Counted from the stretch's first letter, positions 33,642 through 47,640 are shown. The stretch is DNA of 64,000 nt from Skeletonema tropicum (GCA_037178625.1 CM074130.1:3596001-3660000); one strand, 5' to 3'. Numbers and translations: made by a program. Notes: generated by a model from the letters alone, not told the origin.

Positions 33642-36245
33642 ATGACAATCTTGCGAGCAGGATCGATGGTTCCTGCCGGTCGCTATCAGGCGAAGGCTGC
33701 AATCAGCTGCTTTTCACTTCTGCATCGACACATAATGATCCTTGGAGATGCTACAACATCAATAAGCCCATCACAGTACTGCTCACAACAACAACAACAA
33801 CAACAATAATAGCAACAGATCGCGTGCATTTGCAACCAGTCGACAGAAACGTGCCATGAAGCAAAACGGAGGAGCTCAAGGCAAAAAATCAATTCATGGG
33901 CTGCGACCAAATCAAACTCCCTCTGCGGCTGCAACTGCATCTGCAATCTGTGCCAACAGCAAACTTCGGGCAACACAATACTTTCTAATAGCAGCTCCAA
34001 TAATAATAACGCCAAACGAAAAACTACTCCACTCATCTTGCCACCAACTACATTCGAGCCAATCCAACACGACTTGTCATCATCATCATCATCACTCTCA
34101 TCATCTTCCGACAACAATTTCGATTTCGCTCACGCGCAACCAGTTCCATCCATAGCACATGATGACTATCTATCCGAGGAAGAGAATGCTCTCCGTAGAC
34201 ACTTATTGCAACAAGGTATTCTCCCCACTCCTCCTCGAAGAAACGAACAACAGCAACAACAACGTCAAAGACGTCACCACCAACCACTCCAATCATCATC
34301 ACCACCACTCCAACACGAGGCAGATCCCAGTGGAGTATCCCACGCCGATCCAGCAGATGTACTTGACATGGCATCCATGTATGATCCATCCATTCATTTG
34401 CCCGACAAGCCCAATTTCAATTCACCATCCAATCGTGACAAGTACGAGGCCGGGACACCGCTGACGGAGGAATTAATTGCGTATATTGGTGTAAGAGGTC
34501 CGATTACTGTGGCGGAGTTTATGAGGAGGGTGTTGAGGGATGGACGGTATGGGTATTATACGAGGAAGGGGTCGAGGAGTGGACAGAAGGATGTTAGTGG
34601 TAGTGGTATTGCCACTACTACTGCTGTTGCTGCGGATGATGATGATGATGTAGATGATGACAATGATTGGGATTTGGATGATGATAGTGTTGAGGATAAT
34701 AGTCGTCCTTACATCAAGTAGTAGTAATGATCCAACACAACAACAACAACAACATGTGGGAGGAGAGCATGTGATTGGAGCATCCGGTGATTTCATCACT
34801 GCACCGGAAGTATCCGAGCTATTTGGTGAATCACTGTTGGTATGGCTGATAACTCAGTATCAAACATTGGGAAATCCATCAAAAATTCAATTGATTGAAA
34901 TAGGTCCAGGGAAGGGTACATTGATCTGTGACATTTTACGATCAGCCTTGACAAACTTTCCTGATTTTGCATCGGCATTGACCTCCTCTTCGAATACATC
35001 TGACAGTGAAGAAGGAGGGGGAAAGAAAAAGGTGGCTGTGGGTGTTCACTTTGGTAGAAGTTACTGATGGGATGCGTGCACGTCAAAAGGAATCGTTGCA
35101 ACAGTTGGAGGGAGAGAAATCTGTGACTGGAAAAGGGATTTTCGTTTAGTTTTGACGGCAACGAAGATGAGATTGACGTGCAAGAGCAAGAACCATCAAA
35201 TACCAAACAGATTGAAGAGAGCAATACAATATCCGTCAACTGGCATGATTTACTCTCGTCTGTTCCAACCCACGATGCAGAAACTGGCAAGCCAATTCCG
35301 ACCTTTATTAATTTGTCAGGAAGCTTCTAGACGCTCTTCCAATCCATAGCTTTCAGAAAATTGAAGGAGGACAATGGAGAGAAAGGCTTGTCGACGTTGC
35401 TGTTCGTGATAAAGGAGAGGAATCGACCGAAGCAACAAAAATCAAGCAGGCAGCAGGAAGGATGAAGTATTCAGATGCAGAGGAGGCAGCAGATAGTATT
35501 ACGGAATCCACTTCATCTACAACATCTGAAGAAAAGGGAAAGAAGAAGTTGCCTCGTTTAAGATTTGTTTTACCTCCTGACACAACACCTGCTCTCCGAA
35601 CTCTCCTTCGAGTAAGTGGAAGTGGTACTCCATTGGAGGGTAATCCAACTGCAGAAGCACTGAATGCTCTCCCGGTAGGCTCGGTAGTGGAGGCTTGTCC
35701 TGAAGGATTACTTCTCGCACAAGATATAGCGGATAGGATTGAAAAATGCAATGGAGGCGCTGCACTTCTGATTGATTATGGCGAGGATGGAGCATCCAGC
35801 AGGGATACGATGCGTGGGTTCTGGAGACACACGCAAGTTCATCCACTAAGTCGACCAGGAGAGGTGGACGTAACAGGCAGATGTCGACTTTGCTGCTCTG
35901 AGAGAGTCAGTGAACCAAAGAATAGGGCTGGAGGAGAGCGTAAAAAGGAAATATCTCACTAATGAAGGACAAGTACCCCCGTCTTCGACTAATACAGAGC
36001 AGGAAAAGCCAACCAATCCTCCCGAGGCATTTGGGCCAGTATCACAAGGCCAATTCCTTGCATCGATGGGGATTGTGCAGCGTGTCGAGAAGCAAATAGA
36101 AGCAGACAGTACAACTGATGAGCAGGCATACGAACTTTATTCTGCACTAGAGCGATTACTCGCCCCAGACCAAATGGGAGAGCGGTACAAGGTATTGGCA
36201 ATTGCACGTAAGAAGGAAGGATTGTTTCCGCCTGCTGGCTTTTAA
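33642..36245 (+). CDS. NDUFAF7: NDUFAF7/MidA-type protein arginine methyltransferase (about nine frame breaks)
   Basis: MidA/DUF185 motifs appear in order across changing frames: TPLTEELIAYIGVRGPITVAEFMRR, RYGYYT, GASGDFITAPEVSELFGES, IQLIEIGPGKGTLICDILR, TLVEVTDGMRARQ, LLDALPIHSFQ, GQWRERLV, ALLIDYGEDG, GFWRHTQVHPLSRPGEVDVT, VDFAALRESV, GPVSQGQFLASMGIVQR and MGERYKVLAIARKKEG. In animals NDUFAF7 methylates an arginine of complex I subunit NDUFS2 inside mitochondria. The N-terminus (MTILRAGSMVPAGRYQAK) is basic. Low-complexity Gln/Asn/Ser stretches follow, so the product is longer than the usual 400-450 residues. Frame changes are near 33.8, 33.95 (two), 34.71, 35.05, 35.14, 35.31, 35.33 and 35.88 kb, all net +1. 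It is divergent from COQ6. N-terminal model uncertain. Confidence 0.78.
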
Positions 36246-36320
36246 AGGTAATGATTGTTTTCTGTACATCTAGCTTTATGCCAAAACTTTAGTATTACTT
36301 TATGTATTTCATAACACGAA

Positions 36321-38634
<2,314 letters not shown>

Positions 38635-39339
38635 GGTTATAGTAATCTTTGGCTCCAACACCTAGAGATTACACCTACACGACATAGAAATTTCACTTAA
38701 TTGACTGTTTGAGACCTGGACTTGTGGCCTGTGGTTTTGAATTTTTTTGCAAATCAAGCTAAATCAAGGCAATAACTCTTTGTTTTTGCGAATCAGGGCA
38801 ATTACTGCATAATTTTCATACCCTCTTCAAGCATCAACATAGGCTGGTAAAGGTTGGTAATGGCAACTCCTTTGGATGATTTAGATCGTTCTATAATTTT
38901 TCAAAACACCATCAGAAATCAAAATTGTCCAAAAAAGGCGACAAATAAGATATTGTAATAGAAATTATTAGAAGAATATATGTTCATTTGTGTTTCAATA
39001 TGCAGTGGTTAGGTTTGTCTATAACGTTCCTAAACGATTTGATATCTGTTTAGCATCATATTTACAATTTGGAATTGAAAATGAGAACATTTTGTGGTGC
39101 AAAAGCTATGAAAAGTTGGCGTGCGATCCAAGACACTAAGCTTCAGACTCACTCAGAGCTCAGCATGATGATGTTTGGTCGTGCACCCGAGTCCTTTCCA
39201 CTTTGTTCCGCTTCAAACTTTTACTTCAGTTGTTATGGTTTTTAAACTGACCATAATGTTAGGTAACAACGCCGCTATGAAATGCAACGACAAAAGAACA
39301 GCATCATAGAAGATCATCGAGAGAAGCTAATATTCAAGG
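38635..39339. promoter_or_regulatory. Divergent promoter region, S1-NKAP and KDEL receptor
   Basis: A 705-bp AT-rich gap between divergent starts. It contains short direct repeats (AAATCAAGCTAAATCAAGGCAA near 38752) and no coding signal. Confidence 0.4.
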
Positions 39340-40044
39340 ATGTCTCAGAACATTTTCCGCTTTACCGGCGACATGTGTCGACTGCTAGCCAAGATTCTTC
39401 TGCTACGTCGATTATATGTCGCTCGAAACGCACAGGGTATCAGTATCGGAACACAGTATCTTTATCTGCTGGTCTGCTTAACCAGATATACAGACTTGTT
39501 CACCACATTTTACAGCATTTACAATTCTGGCATGAAGATTATCTACATAGCAATCGAAATATGTTTAATAATCAAGATCAAAAGATCGGATCGTGATTCA
39601 GAGCTGGATAATTTTCCGGCGATCAAATGCTTGGTGCTGCCGTGTTTGCTCTTGACGCTTGTTCAAAGCCGGATGTATGAAATATCAGAAACACCACTAA
39701 TGTATCTGCAAGAATTCTTGTGGCAATTCAGCATAAATCTTGAGGCAGTAGCCATTTTGCCTCAGTTATCTCTGCTCAAGAAGTATCGGATTGTTGAGAA
39801 TTTGACAGGGAACTACTGTATTTTTGCTCGGCATATACCGCTTTTTGTACATAATCAACTGGATTTACAGGTCGTATACCGAGCCGTGGTATCGCCATCA
39901 TTTACACCGTGTACGTGTGCTGGGGTAGTACAAGTTTTGCTCTACATCGAGTTCTTCTACTATTGGGTCATTAGCAAAGTTAGACGAAGACCATTGTCCT
40001 ATGGTGACGAGGGAGACATGGAGTACTTTGATCACAAGCGTTGA
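39340..40044 (+). CDS. ER lumen protein-retaining (KDEL) receptor, ERD2 family
   Basis: Seven-helix Golgi/ER receptor that retrieves KDEL-type ER residents. Recognisable parts: NIFRFTGDMCRLLAKILLL, LYLLVCLTRYTDLFTTFYSIYN, MKIIYIAIE, WQFSINLEAVAILPQL, ENLTGNY and GVVQVLLYIEFFYYWV. In the given frame residues about 160-195 look wrong. The family sequence (FLLGIYRFLYIINW, YRSYTEPWYRHH) is found in the neighbouring frame, then IIYTVYVC in the third, before the original frame returns at GVVQV. That is three +1 shifts between about 39,815 and 39,920 which cancel out, so the open frame looks intact but is not. A conserved helix replaced by unrelated sequence is far more likely a base-call problem than biology. 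The C-terminus is acidic and longer than in animals. Confidence 0.88.
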   Translation: MSQNIFRFTGDMCRLLAKILLLRRLYVARNAQGISIGTQYLYLLVCLTRYTDLFTTFYSIYNSGMKIIYIAIEICLIIKIKRSDRDSELDNFPAIKCLVLPCLLLTLVQSRMYEISETPLMYLQEFLWQFSINLEAVAILPQLSLLKKYRIVENLTGNYCIFARHIPLFVHNQLDLQVVYRAVVSPSFTPCTCAGVVQVLLYIEFFYYWVISKVRRRPLSYGDEGDMEYFDHKR

Positions 40045-40372
40045 TGAATTACGTAACAGTGAGAACGCAACATCGCTTGATTGAGATTGAGAATGCATTC
40101 CAATGATAATCTTAGGATGAGGGCAACGAGAGATAGGTCAAGCGATGATGATGACGACGAAACGCAACCCATCTTGGTTGTATAGTAGAACGCTTGGTCA
40201 TAAATAGAGGCAGCAAGGTTCCTGCGTTCTTGACCTGGCAAGCAAGAGTGGACAAAACAGTTATAACAACAATGCGACAAGATGCTGATAGTGTATTCGA
40301 AGTCGCTTGTTGACTTTTTATGCATGTAGTATTCTTATATCACTTGATTAGATCAAAATCAAGATATTGCGC
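40045..40372. other. Convergent intergenic spacer
   Basis: A 328-bp stretch between the 3' ends of the KDEL receptor and MCM6 genes. Nothing recognisable apart from presumed 3' UTRs. Confidence 0.4.
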
Positions 40373-43300
40373 TCAAAATGTATAATTGGGGTGCACAGCA
40401 ATCTTCCGATCTGCTTCAGGAATGCCCTCGGTACTTCCTATGCACATGAGAACGTGATCGACTTGTACCAGTCGTCTAATGACTAGGTTTGTAAGCTTTC
40501 TCATACGTTCTAACTCTTCGAGAGAATCACCGATATCAACCTCACACTGCTCAAGATACCACTCCGCGACTTCACCCCAGGTTAAGTACTTGGACTCTTC
40601 ACCCTCAGTGTCGTCTTGTTCACTTTCTTTGGAACGCAAGTAAGCCGAAATTGCATTCGATATAGCTCCATACTGTTCAAAAGATATCTGTGTTTTCTTT
40701 TTCTTCTTCTTTGACTTCTTGCTCTTAGGCGGCTTTAGCTGTTGTGTTGGAGGCTCGAAAGGTTCACCTGCTTCGTTGTCTGAGCGAGTGCTAGCTTGCG
40801 ATGGTTCTTCCTCTTGTGCTTGAGATTCATCCTGCAGCTGCAGCTGCAGCCTCGGCCATCTCTTCGTCATCATCAAACCCATCTTCATGATCTTCGTCAA
40901 ATCCCTTCGTCGTCAAAAGTCACATCTTCTGTCTCCACATGAATGATACTCTTTCTCAAAAGCCTGAACGCCTCTCTAACGTAACTTGGCTTCACTAAGT
41001 CATCACAGTGGAGACGAGCCAGTGCCTCAGATAGACGAATTAACGATTCAAGCTGACGAACAGTGATACGGTAAGCTGTGCGGCTTCGCCCCATGGTGTC
41101 TCCTTGGCGAAGCTTTCGGTAGCAGTCTATCAACACACGACGACTCTCTTCTGTAATTTGAGGGTTTAAAGTTCGCGCAAATCGGATGTACCTCAGCATT
41201 TGATCCTGTGTAAAAGGGGGATCAACCACTGCCTCGTCACATCGGTGAACATCAATAATGTGCTTTGCTACGTTGTAATCGGCAACATCGTCACATTCAT
41301 CTAGCACCACAAAGAACAAGTCGAAACGACTCAAGATAGGAGCCGACAATTGAACATTGGCACGTAGAGTCTTTGATCTGTCATAACGTCCATGGATTGG
41401 ATTCGCTGCTGCTAAAATGGATGCTCGAGCATTGAGTGTTGCTTGAATTCCAGCCTTTGTGATACTAATTGTTTGTTGTTCCATAGCTTCGTGGATAGCT
41501 ACCTGGTCGTGTTGGTCCATCTTATCAAATTCATCGATACAACAAATACCATTGTCAGCTAACATAAGAGCTCCTGCTTCAATACAAAATTCTCCAGTAT
41601 CTTGATCACGGACAACGGCGGCAGTCAGACCTGCTGCAGATGCTGCCTTTCCAGATGTGTACACACATCTCTCAGGAAGGAAAGAGTGGACAAATTTAAG
41701 AAACTGTGATTTGGCAGTGGAAGGGTCACCGACGATACAAACGTTGATATCTCCACGTAGACGAATCCCTTCAGAAGTTGTTTTGTGAACACCACTAAGC
41801 AGCATCAGCAGAATTCCCCTCTTTACCTCAGAATGACCAAACGTATTTGGTGCTATCGATTCTGTCAATTTAGAGTAAAGATTCGACATGCCCTTCATCA
41901 TACGAATTTCTTCCTTTTCCTCTTCAGTGAACTCCATAGCAACCTCTTGCGCTGTTTTCGGAGTGTCAATACCCGACCCTGACCCTGCTCCCATACTGAA
42001 CATGAAAGATTCATTGATGTAGCCTTCATCCCTCGAACTTTCTTCTCCTCTCCTCTTCACACGCTCCGCTACATCCGAAGGAAGTACACAGCATGCCACG
42101 AAGCAAGTTCGGTAAGTCAATTCACGTACACCCAACGCCGCAAGACCACGTATTCCACCACCACCTCCAGAAGCAGCCTCCTTGCCTGATTTTCCTCCTG
42201 GATTGTTTCCTGAGGCCCTTGCCGCTTCACCAGCTCTAGCCAAAGCGCTTCCATCAGGGACAACTACAAGACTCCCAGTCAACACAACTCGATCACCAGC
42301 CTTGGCACGTTCCACCATTTCATTCCTCACAATAACATCAATCGTCCTGGGCATGGAACCAGGTGGGATCTCATCAGCATTTTCTTGCACACGAAGTCTT
42401 TGCCAGTCAACAAATTCAGAACCTCCTCCACTACCCTCTTCCATGGTTGCACCTCCAGTGCTAACTTCCAAATGAAACTCAGATGAAGTGCGATTTTGAC
42501 ACCGCGGGTTACGACACAATGGTGGCCTAGTGAGATGATATTGTTGAATAACATCGGGAGCAACCAAACCACATTTACGACACCGAAAGGACCCCACGAG
42601 TAACTCTGGACGCACATCCGATGTTCGTGTGACTGTTCCAGAAATTGACGAGAAGCGGCCAATCGTTCCAGTTCGAAGAGCACGGACGGGCAAGACTGAG
42701 GGGGCATTGTAAATTGCAACAAAGTAAGAAGATACCGTTGATCTGGAAGATGTATCAGTGTTACCACCACCAGAAGAGTCACGAATCTAATTCAGGGTGA
42801 CAAGCCAATACAAATTCTTTTGCGGCACGGCGTAGATAATATTCAAAGCGTACATATTCTCCCTCGATGGCTTCAGCAAGATCTGGATCATAAGATAGCA
42901 AATGACGATAATTCACACTGATTGTACTGGAGAAAGATGTCATTTCAGCATCTTCTTCGTCCATATCTTCATCTTCGTTGGTTGCTCCCTTCAGCTGACG
43001 ATTTGCAAGTTGATTCGCCTGTTCCAGATATGGATTGTATTCTTTGAGTTGTCTGCCCTGTCCAGCTTCAGCTGTGGATGAGTCGTCGTCTATCATGGCG
43101 TCTTCGTCATTATGTGGTCCTTCGTCAACAACTTCAGAGCTGCAATCATTTGAGCAAATTCAAATGAATGTCAACAAAGGACAGGATCAGAGAGGGTACA
43201 TGCTAAAAAAACTTCCAATAGACAAACATGACATATGTCAGGTGCACTTACTAATTCTGCAAAAATTCATGAAAGCGCACCCTCACCAACTCTCCTCCCT

Positions 43301-43424
43301 CATCCACAACCTCAAACGCCTGTGCCTCACCACCATCCCCCATGGCATTTCCCTGAATAGCGGCATTGGCAGCCTCCATCCCCGGAGGACGCTGTCGTCT
43401 AGATCCATCGGTTCCACCGCCCAT
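40373..43424 (-). CDS. MCM6: MCM6 replicative helicase subunit (three frame breaks)
   Basis: Exon 1 (43252-43424, start ATG at 43424, EVVDEGGE...RFHEFLQN) joins across a 112-bp intron to exon 2 (40373-43139). The length of about 978 residues includes N-terminal MCM sequence, a zinc motif (CRKCGLVAP ... CRNPRCQ), VVVPDGSAL, the AAA+ core with Walker A GDPSTAKSQFLKF, Walker B CCIDEFDKM, the Arg finger in LSRFDLFF and the MCM6-type C-terminal winged helix ending VHPNYTF. It is part of the MCM2-7 hexamer that unwinds origins. Frame breaks near 42,785, 40,905 and 40,840 are each +1; the first separates the N-terminal helical domain and the last two fall in the acidic linker before the winged helix. 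An upstream frame with GDDNNNDDDS (to about 43,560) might extend the N-terminus. Confidence 0.92.
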
Positions 43425-43925
43425 GACAGAGACTGCCGCAGCGGCAGCGAGCTACTTCTTCTTCATCTTCTTCGACGCGGAGTGGCTGCTGCTGCTGACT
43501 GATGGAGTCGTCGTCATTGTTGTTGTCGTCGCCACGGGTGTTTAGTGGACGGTTCGTGCTGCCGCTTCGTGAGGCAGCGGGGGAGGCCAACATGGTCAAG
43601 GTGCATGTGAAATGAACAATGACACCATCGAGAAGAGCTATTGATTTTTCTACTAATTCCTACGTACTGCCCCGTACAATAATTTTTGGTACTTCATGAC
43701 ACGAGATACCACAAGGTAGGAAGGCATTCAAATTCGTCATCTTACTATGCGTTGCCGATGTAGCAAGTAGCAATGCAACAGAAGGAATAATACAGCAGTA
43801 CGATACATCATCACTTGCTCAAACCGACGAAGAAGGATAGCTGATCGATCTCTAAATAATACAGCCTCATTTTTAGCAATACACAAGATGTGTCCATCTC
43901 AAATTCGAATATCAGAATAATCAAA
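43425..43925. promoter_or_regulatory. Divergent promoter region, MCM6 and histone-fold protein
   Basis: A 501-bp gap between divergent starts. Part of it could code the extreme MCM6 N-terminus. No specific element is recognised. Confidence 0.4.
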
Positions 43926-44631
43926 ATGCCGAAGGCGAAGAAACGGGCACCCGGAGAGTTTGCCCCAACTCAATTCGCAACATGCATCGAGAATGGGTTG
44001 AATATTCACTCACAGGAAAAACCTTCCTCTGCTTCTTCCAAAAAGAAGGAAGCTTCCAAATCCAAGGGGAACAAACACAACATCGTTGAAACCCCAGCGG
44101 CGAAAGAGTCTGCGGCAAAACGAAAACTGAACCAAAAGTACCCAAGAATAGAATGCACCAATGGTGCCATGGAAGCTCTACAGATATGTCATTCTGAATT
44201 TATAAAGGCAACATCCTCTGCATTAGTGGCGTTGGAATCATCGAAACTTAAAGATGAAAAAGCGGATGCTGCCGCTGCACCTTCCAAAAAGAAAGTGTCC
44301 TTCTCAGCAACCACCAAAACAGTGACATACAACGAAGAGCACGTTGTACAATGCATGAAACAAATGGGTTTTTCAAACCTTGTGGAACGGGCCATGAAAT
44401 CCTTAAATACTACTGGCTCTTCTTCCAATCAAGCACATACGAACAACAAAGTCAAACAACCCAAACAGCAGCAACTCAAACAACCATCCAAACCACCACC
44501 ATCGGCACAGAATAAGAAACGAAAAAGAAAGGCAAATCCGTTAGATGATGCAGCGTTACTTGCGGAACAGGAGCGGTTGTTATCGGAGAGTGCACGGCGG
44601 GTATATCATAATCATAACCAGCAGCAGCAGC

Positions 44632-44675
<44 letters not shown>

Positions 44676-44771
44676 CTTCAGACGCAGCAAAAACAGACCG
44701 ATGAACAGAGTCAAGCAGTGGCGGCTACTTCGAATGATTTGGGCAGTAGTGGAGACGCAGGTGGGGCGTGA
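43926..44771 (+). CDS. Histone-fold (CBF/NF-Y/POLE4-like) protein with polyglutamine tract
   Basis: Intact frame of 281 residues from the ATG at 43926. After a basic N-terminus (MPKAKKRAPGEF) and a Lys/Ser linker there is a candidate histone fold at about 75-165: GAMEALQICHSEFIKATSSAL, VTYNEEHVVQCMKQMGFSNLVERAMK. The second half has nuclear-type basic patches (KKRKRKANP), LLAEQERLLSESARR and about 20 consecutive glutamines encoded mainly by CAA. A paired histone-fold subunit of a chromatin or polymerase-epsilon complex is plausible. The fold call is by pattern only and needs a profile search. Confidence 0.6.
44619..44685 (+). repeat. CAA/CAG trinucleotide repeat coding polyglutamine
   Basis: Three or so CAG codons followed by about 18 consecutive CAA codons inside the histone-fold gene. 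The tract is likely length-variable between alleles. Confidence 0.9.
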
Positions 44772-45065
44772 GTTTGAAAACATTATTCATGGTTTATATC
44801 GAGTCTGTGTATGTTGTAGGAATAGGGAATAGCTTCTTTCATTGTACAATATCATTTTGAAAAGAATTTATGTGTCATGTTTGCACTGTCAATCAAGCCA
44901 AAAGAGAAAAAGTTGCTACTTACATAATAAATTTTCATTGTGTTGCTAAGTAAATGATAAAACAACATAAGTATCATCTCATCCAGTGCGACAGCCTCTT
45001 CAGAGTATGTTCAATCAATCCAATTTCACCACCGCTTTGCATCACGCATCAAAAATAGTTCAATC

Positions 45066-45864
45066 TTAGTCCAACGCAGGATTAGACTCAAAATTCTTCA
45101 CCGCAAAACTACTTCCACACCCACACGCACTCTCGCTCTGGGGGTTCCCCACCACAGCAAACGAACTGCGAATCATTTCCTGTACGTAATCAATTGTACT
45201 CCCCCGCAGCAAATCAAGAGATGTCTCATCAATCACGACGCGCATCCCATCTTTGACAAATATGATATCTTCTTCTGGATCAATTGTTCCATCTTCTTCT
45301 TCATCATCATTTGGATTCATTGATAGTATTCGTTCCATCGTCATTGTCTTCCGATAGCAATAGAAACTTGTATTGAAAGCCACTACACCCACCAGCATCT
45401 ACATATAAACGCAAATAGACCGCATCGGGATTAGGTCGAGTGGATGCTAATTGTCGAATGCGTGCGGCACAGCTGGATGTGATTGTTAATTCTCCTCCTT
45501 CGGTGCTTGGTGCTGCTGTTGCGTCGTTTGATGATGTTGTAATGGATGCTGGAGGAGTATCGTCCTTTTGGGATGCAGATGTTTGTGTCACGGTTACCAT
45601 TGATCTACGGGCTAAAGAAATATTCCTTCGATGTCCTGGATCAGCCGATACTATTGTTGAGTTGATACTGATACTACTGTTGGATTGATCTGTTGTAAAT
45701 AATTGCAATTGCATTCCAGCCGTGGTGGAGGGTGTTCGTGGAGATGATGTGGGGAGGGAGGAATAAAGGCGATTGGACCGACACTTGGAGCCATTGTTTC
45801 GCAGAGGATTTAATGAGTGACGAAGGATCATTGTCCGCGGTATGAAGCTTATTAATATCGTCAT
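45066..45864 (-). CDS. A-type iron-sulfur carrier, ISCA2-like (one frame break)
   Basis: About 265 residues with a Ser/Arg-rich N-terminus ([21 protein letters not shown]) consistent with organelle import. The A-type domain starts at [16 protein letters not shown], then [17 protein letters not shown] carries the first cluster-binding Cys. The C-terminal pair lies in [10 protein letters not shown]. These proteins carry Fe-S clusters to target proteins; ISCA2 works in mitochondrial 4Fe-4S maturation. Between the Cys motifs the frame changes by +1 near 45,310, at AAATGATGATG (AAA read as AA continues as SNDDEEEDG). All three Cys are retained. An ISCA1 or plastid SufA identity is also possible. 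Confidence 0.85.
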
Positions 45865-46149
45865 CTTATGGGCCGCTGCTGGATGTGTTGAAATAATAAT
45901 AGTATGTATAAGTCGTTGCTATCCCCCGATATGGAGAAGATGGAAAATGGCTGAAAAATGGAAGATCATGGGAGTGAAACACGGCTGAAAAACGGGGGGC
46001 GCCCCAACTTAGCCCCACCTTCCCCCCTCATTCGCCCCCCGCCAGCCCCCCCAACCCCCAATGCCATGCTACAGGATGCACGATGACGATTGACGATGGC
46101 ATCATCAAAGACTCTGCTACTGACACTGACACTGATTAAATAATTGACA
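45865..46149. promoter_or_regulatory. Divergent promoter region with C-rich tract
   Basis: A 285-bp gap between the Fe-S carrier and LRR genes. Positions 45995-46061 are very C-rich with runs of five to seven C on the + strand, unlike its surroundings. Regulatory use is unknown. Confidence 0.5.
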
Positions 46150-47640
46150 ATGCGTGAAATCGCACCCCTCCGCATCTTAGCCCTACGCGCCGTCGGTCCA
46201 CCAGGCTGTCAACCAGAACTCACATTTGGTGGGCCTCCTCGCCTCGCTAAGAAGAAACAAGACGGCGATAATAATGGTACTATCGAAACAAAAACCAACG
46301 ATGCTGCCAAAGATGAATCAACCAACTCGACTACTGAATCGGATAGTCCACCACCGCCGCCCCCTGACGAACCAACGATAACTTCTCGTCTGCTACGATC
46401 ATTACGTAATTCCTCCATGGCGGTTCAACCCTATGTTGCTGGCACCACACGTGCGAATGCAAGTGATGTGGATATTTCTCAGCCTTGGGCCATGGCAATC
46501 TATCCACCACGAGACACTACCAACGACGATGACTACTACAAATACAATTTACCACTAGATGAATCTACCGAATTCTTGACTATTGAGAATGGAAATCATG
46601 CAGTCACATGTCTACAAATGTTCATTGATGCATTGGTAGAATCGGGTAGAGCGGGGGATGATCGGCTGGGAGTTCATTTCTTTCGTGAGTGGGTGCAGGC
46701 TGTAACGGGAGGGATGGAGATCAATAAGCCAGAACAATCGCAAAAGCAACGTCCAAAGAAGAAGCAAAAGAAGGGTAATAATAAAAACAGCAACAGCAGT
46801 CGGCAGTTTGACCACTTGCCACTTGGAACACTCTCATTACACAACCTTGCATCCGCATCCATTCATACATTTCGTTCCATGCAACACGCCAATGTTGGAT
46901 CATGCCTCGGAACATTGGATTTGACAGGGGCACATGGCCTCACAGATTCTATACTGTCCCAAGTCATATGTTCGGGATCATTCCCACGGATACAACGCCT
47001 AAGTCTCAAGAACTGTCGTAAATTGACTGGAAAGGCTGTGGCAAATTTGGTCAAGTTGCGTCATTTGAGAGCGGTGGATGTTGGGGGGTGTTTTAATATA
47101 CATCCCAATGATGTGATAGAGATGGTTCAGCACCATCCGGGGACGAAGAAGGGGACCTTGACTGAGATTTATGCTGGTGGGCTGGGGTGGACGGATGTTG
47201 CATTGGAAACACTCATAGATATCACATCGGAGCATTTACGAGGATTGGGTATTGGTTTCTCGACGTATCTTTCTGGACCTGGGTTGGTCCTCATGTTGAC
47301 GAAGGCAGCTGATACGTTGGATCGATTATCTATTCCGTTTGTTGCATCGGTGGATGATGCGGTTGCATCTGCCCTCGGCAAAGCTCTACCCAAGTTGGCA
47401 GTACTTGACATTCGTGGATGCAACAAAATATATTCGTTGACTGGAATGATGGACGGAAGAATTGCCGCTGGTAATAGTGGGGCTGAGGTTGCCAAACATC
47501 TATTTGTGCTTGCTCGTTATAGCGGCATCTCTAATAACTCTCTGGAGGAGACGTCGCGACTTTATCGTAATGAGCTTGGAGAACCTGTCTTTGATTGCGT
47601 TCTGGATGGAGGAGGAACAGGGGGAGGAGTTAGAAGATGA
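46150..47640 (+). CDS. Leucine-rich repeat (AMN1/FBXL-type) protein
   Basis: Intact frame of 496 residues from the ATG at 46150. The N-terminal 170 residues are rich in Asp, Thr and Pro and begin MREIAPLRILALRAVGPPGC, a segment resembling the N-terminus of some LRR-containing DNA repair or RAD7-like proteins. From about 220 there are cysteine-containing LRRs: LGTLDLTGAHGLTDSILSQVI, IQRLSLKNCRKLTGKAVANLV, LRAVDVGGCFNIHPNDVIEMV, LAVLDIRGCNKIYSL. No F-box is evident. Substrate-recognition in a ubiquitin pathway is possible but not shown. Confidence 0.75.
   Translation: MREIAPLRILALRAVGPPGCQPELTFGGPPRLAKKKQDGDNNGTIETKTNDAAKDESTNSTTESDSPPPPPPDEPTITSRLLRSLRNSSMAVQPYVAGTTRANASDVDISQPWAMAIYPPRDTTNDDDYYKYNLPLDESTEFLTIENGNHAVTCLQMFIDALVESGRAGDDRLGVHFFREWVQAVTGGMEINKPEQSQKQRPKKKQKKGNNKNSNSSRQFDHLPLGTLSLHNLASASIHTFRSMQHANVGSCLGTLDLTGAHGLTDSILSQVICSGSFPRIQRLSLKNCRKLTGKAVANLVKLRHLRAVDVGGCFNIHPNDVIEMVQHHPGTKKGTLTEIYAGGLGWTDVALETLIDITSEHLRGLGIGFSTYLSGPGLVLMLTKAADTLDRLSIPFVASVDDAVASALGKALPKLAVLDIRGCNKIYSLTGMMDGRIAAGNSGAEVAKHLFVLARYSGISNNSLEETSRLYRNELGEPVFDCVLDGGGTGGGVRR

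Noticed and set aside
34048..34389. Minus-strand ORF opposite NDUFAF7
   Set aside because: Composition reflects the complement of Gln/His-rich repeats; no homology pattern.
45300..45320. Euplotes-type programmed +1 shift at AAA-TGA in the Fe-S carrier, and similar stop-coupled shifts at 40.8, 42.8 and 57.6-58.1 kb
   Set aside because: At these sites skipping the T of the stop would work, but other breaks in the window lie well upstream of any stop and share no slippery motif, so a common programmed mechanism is not supported.
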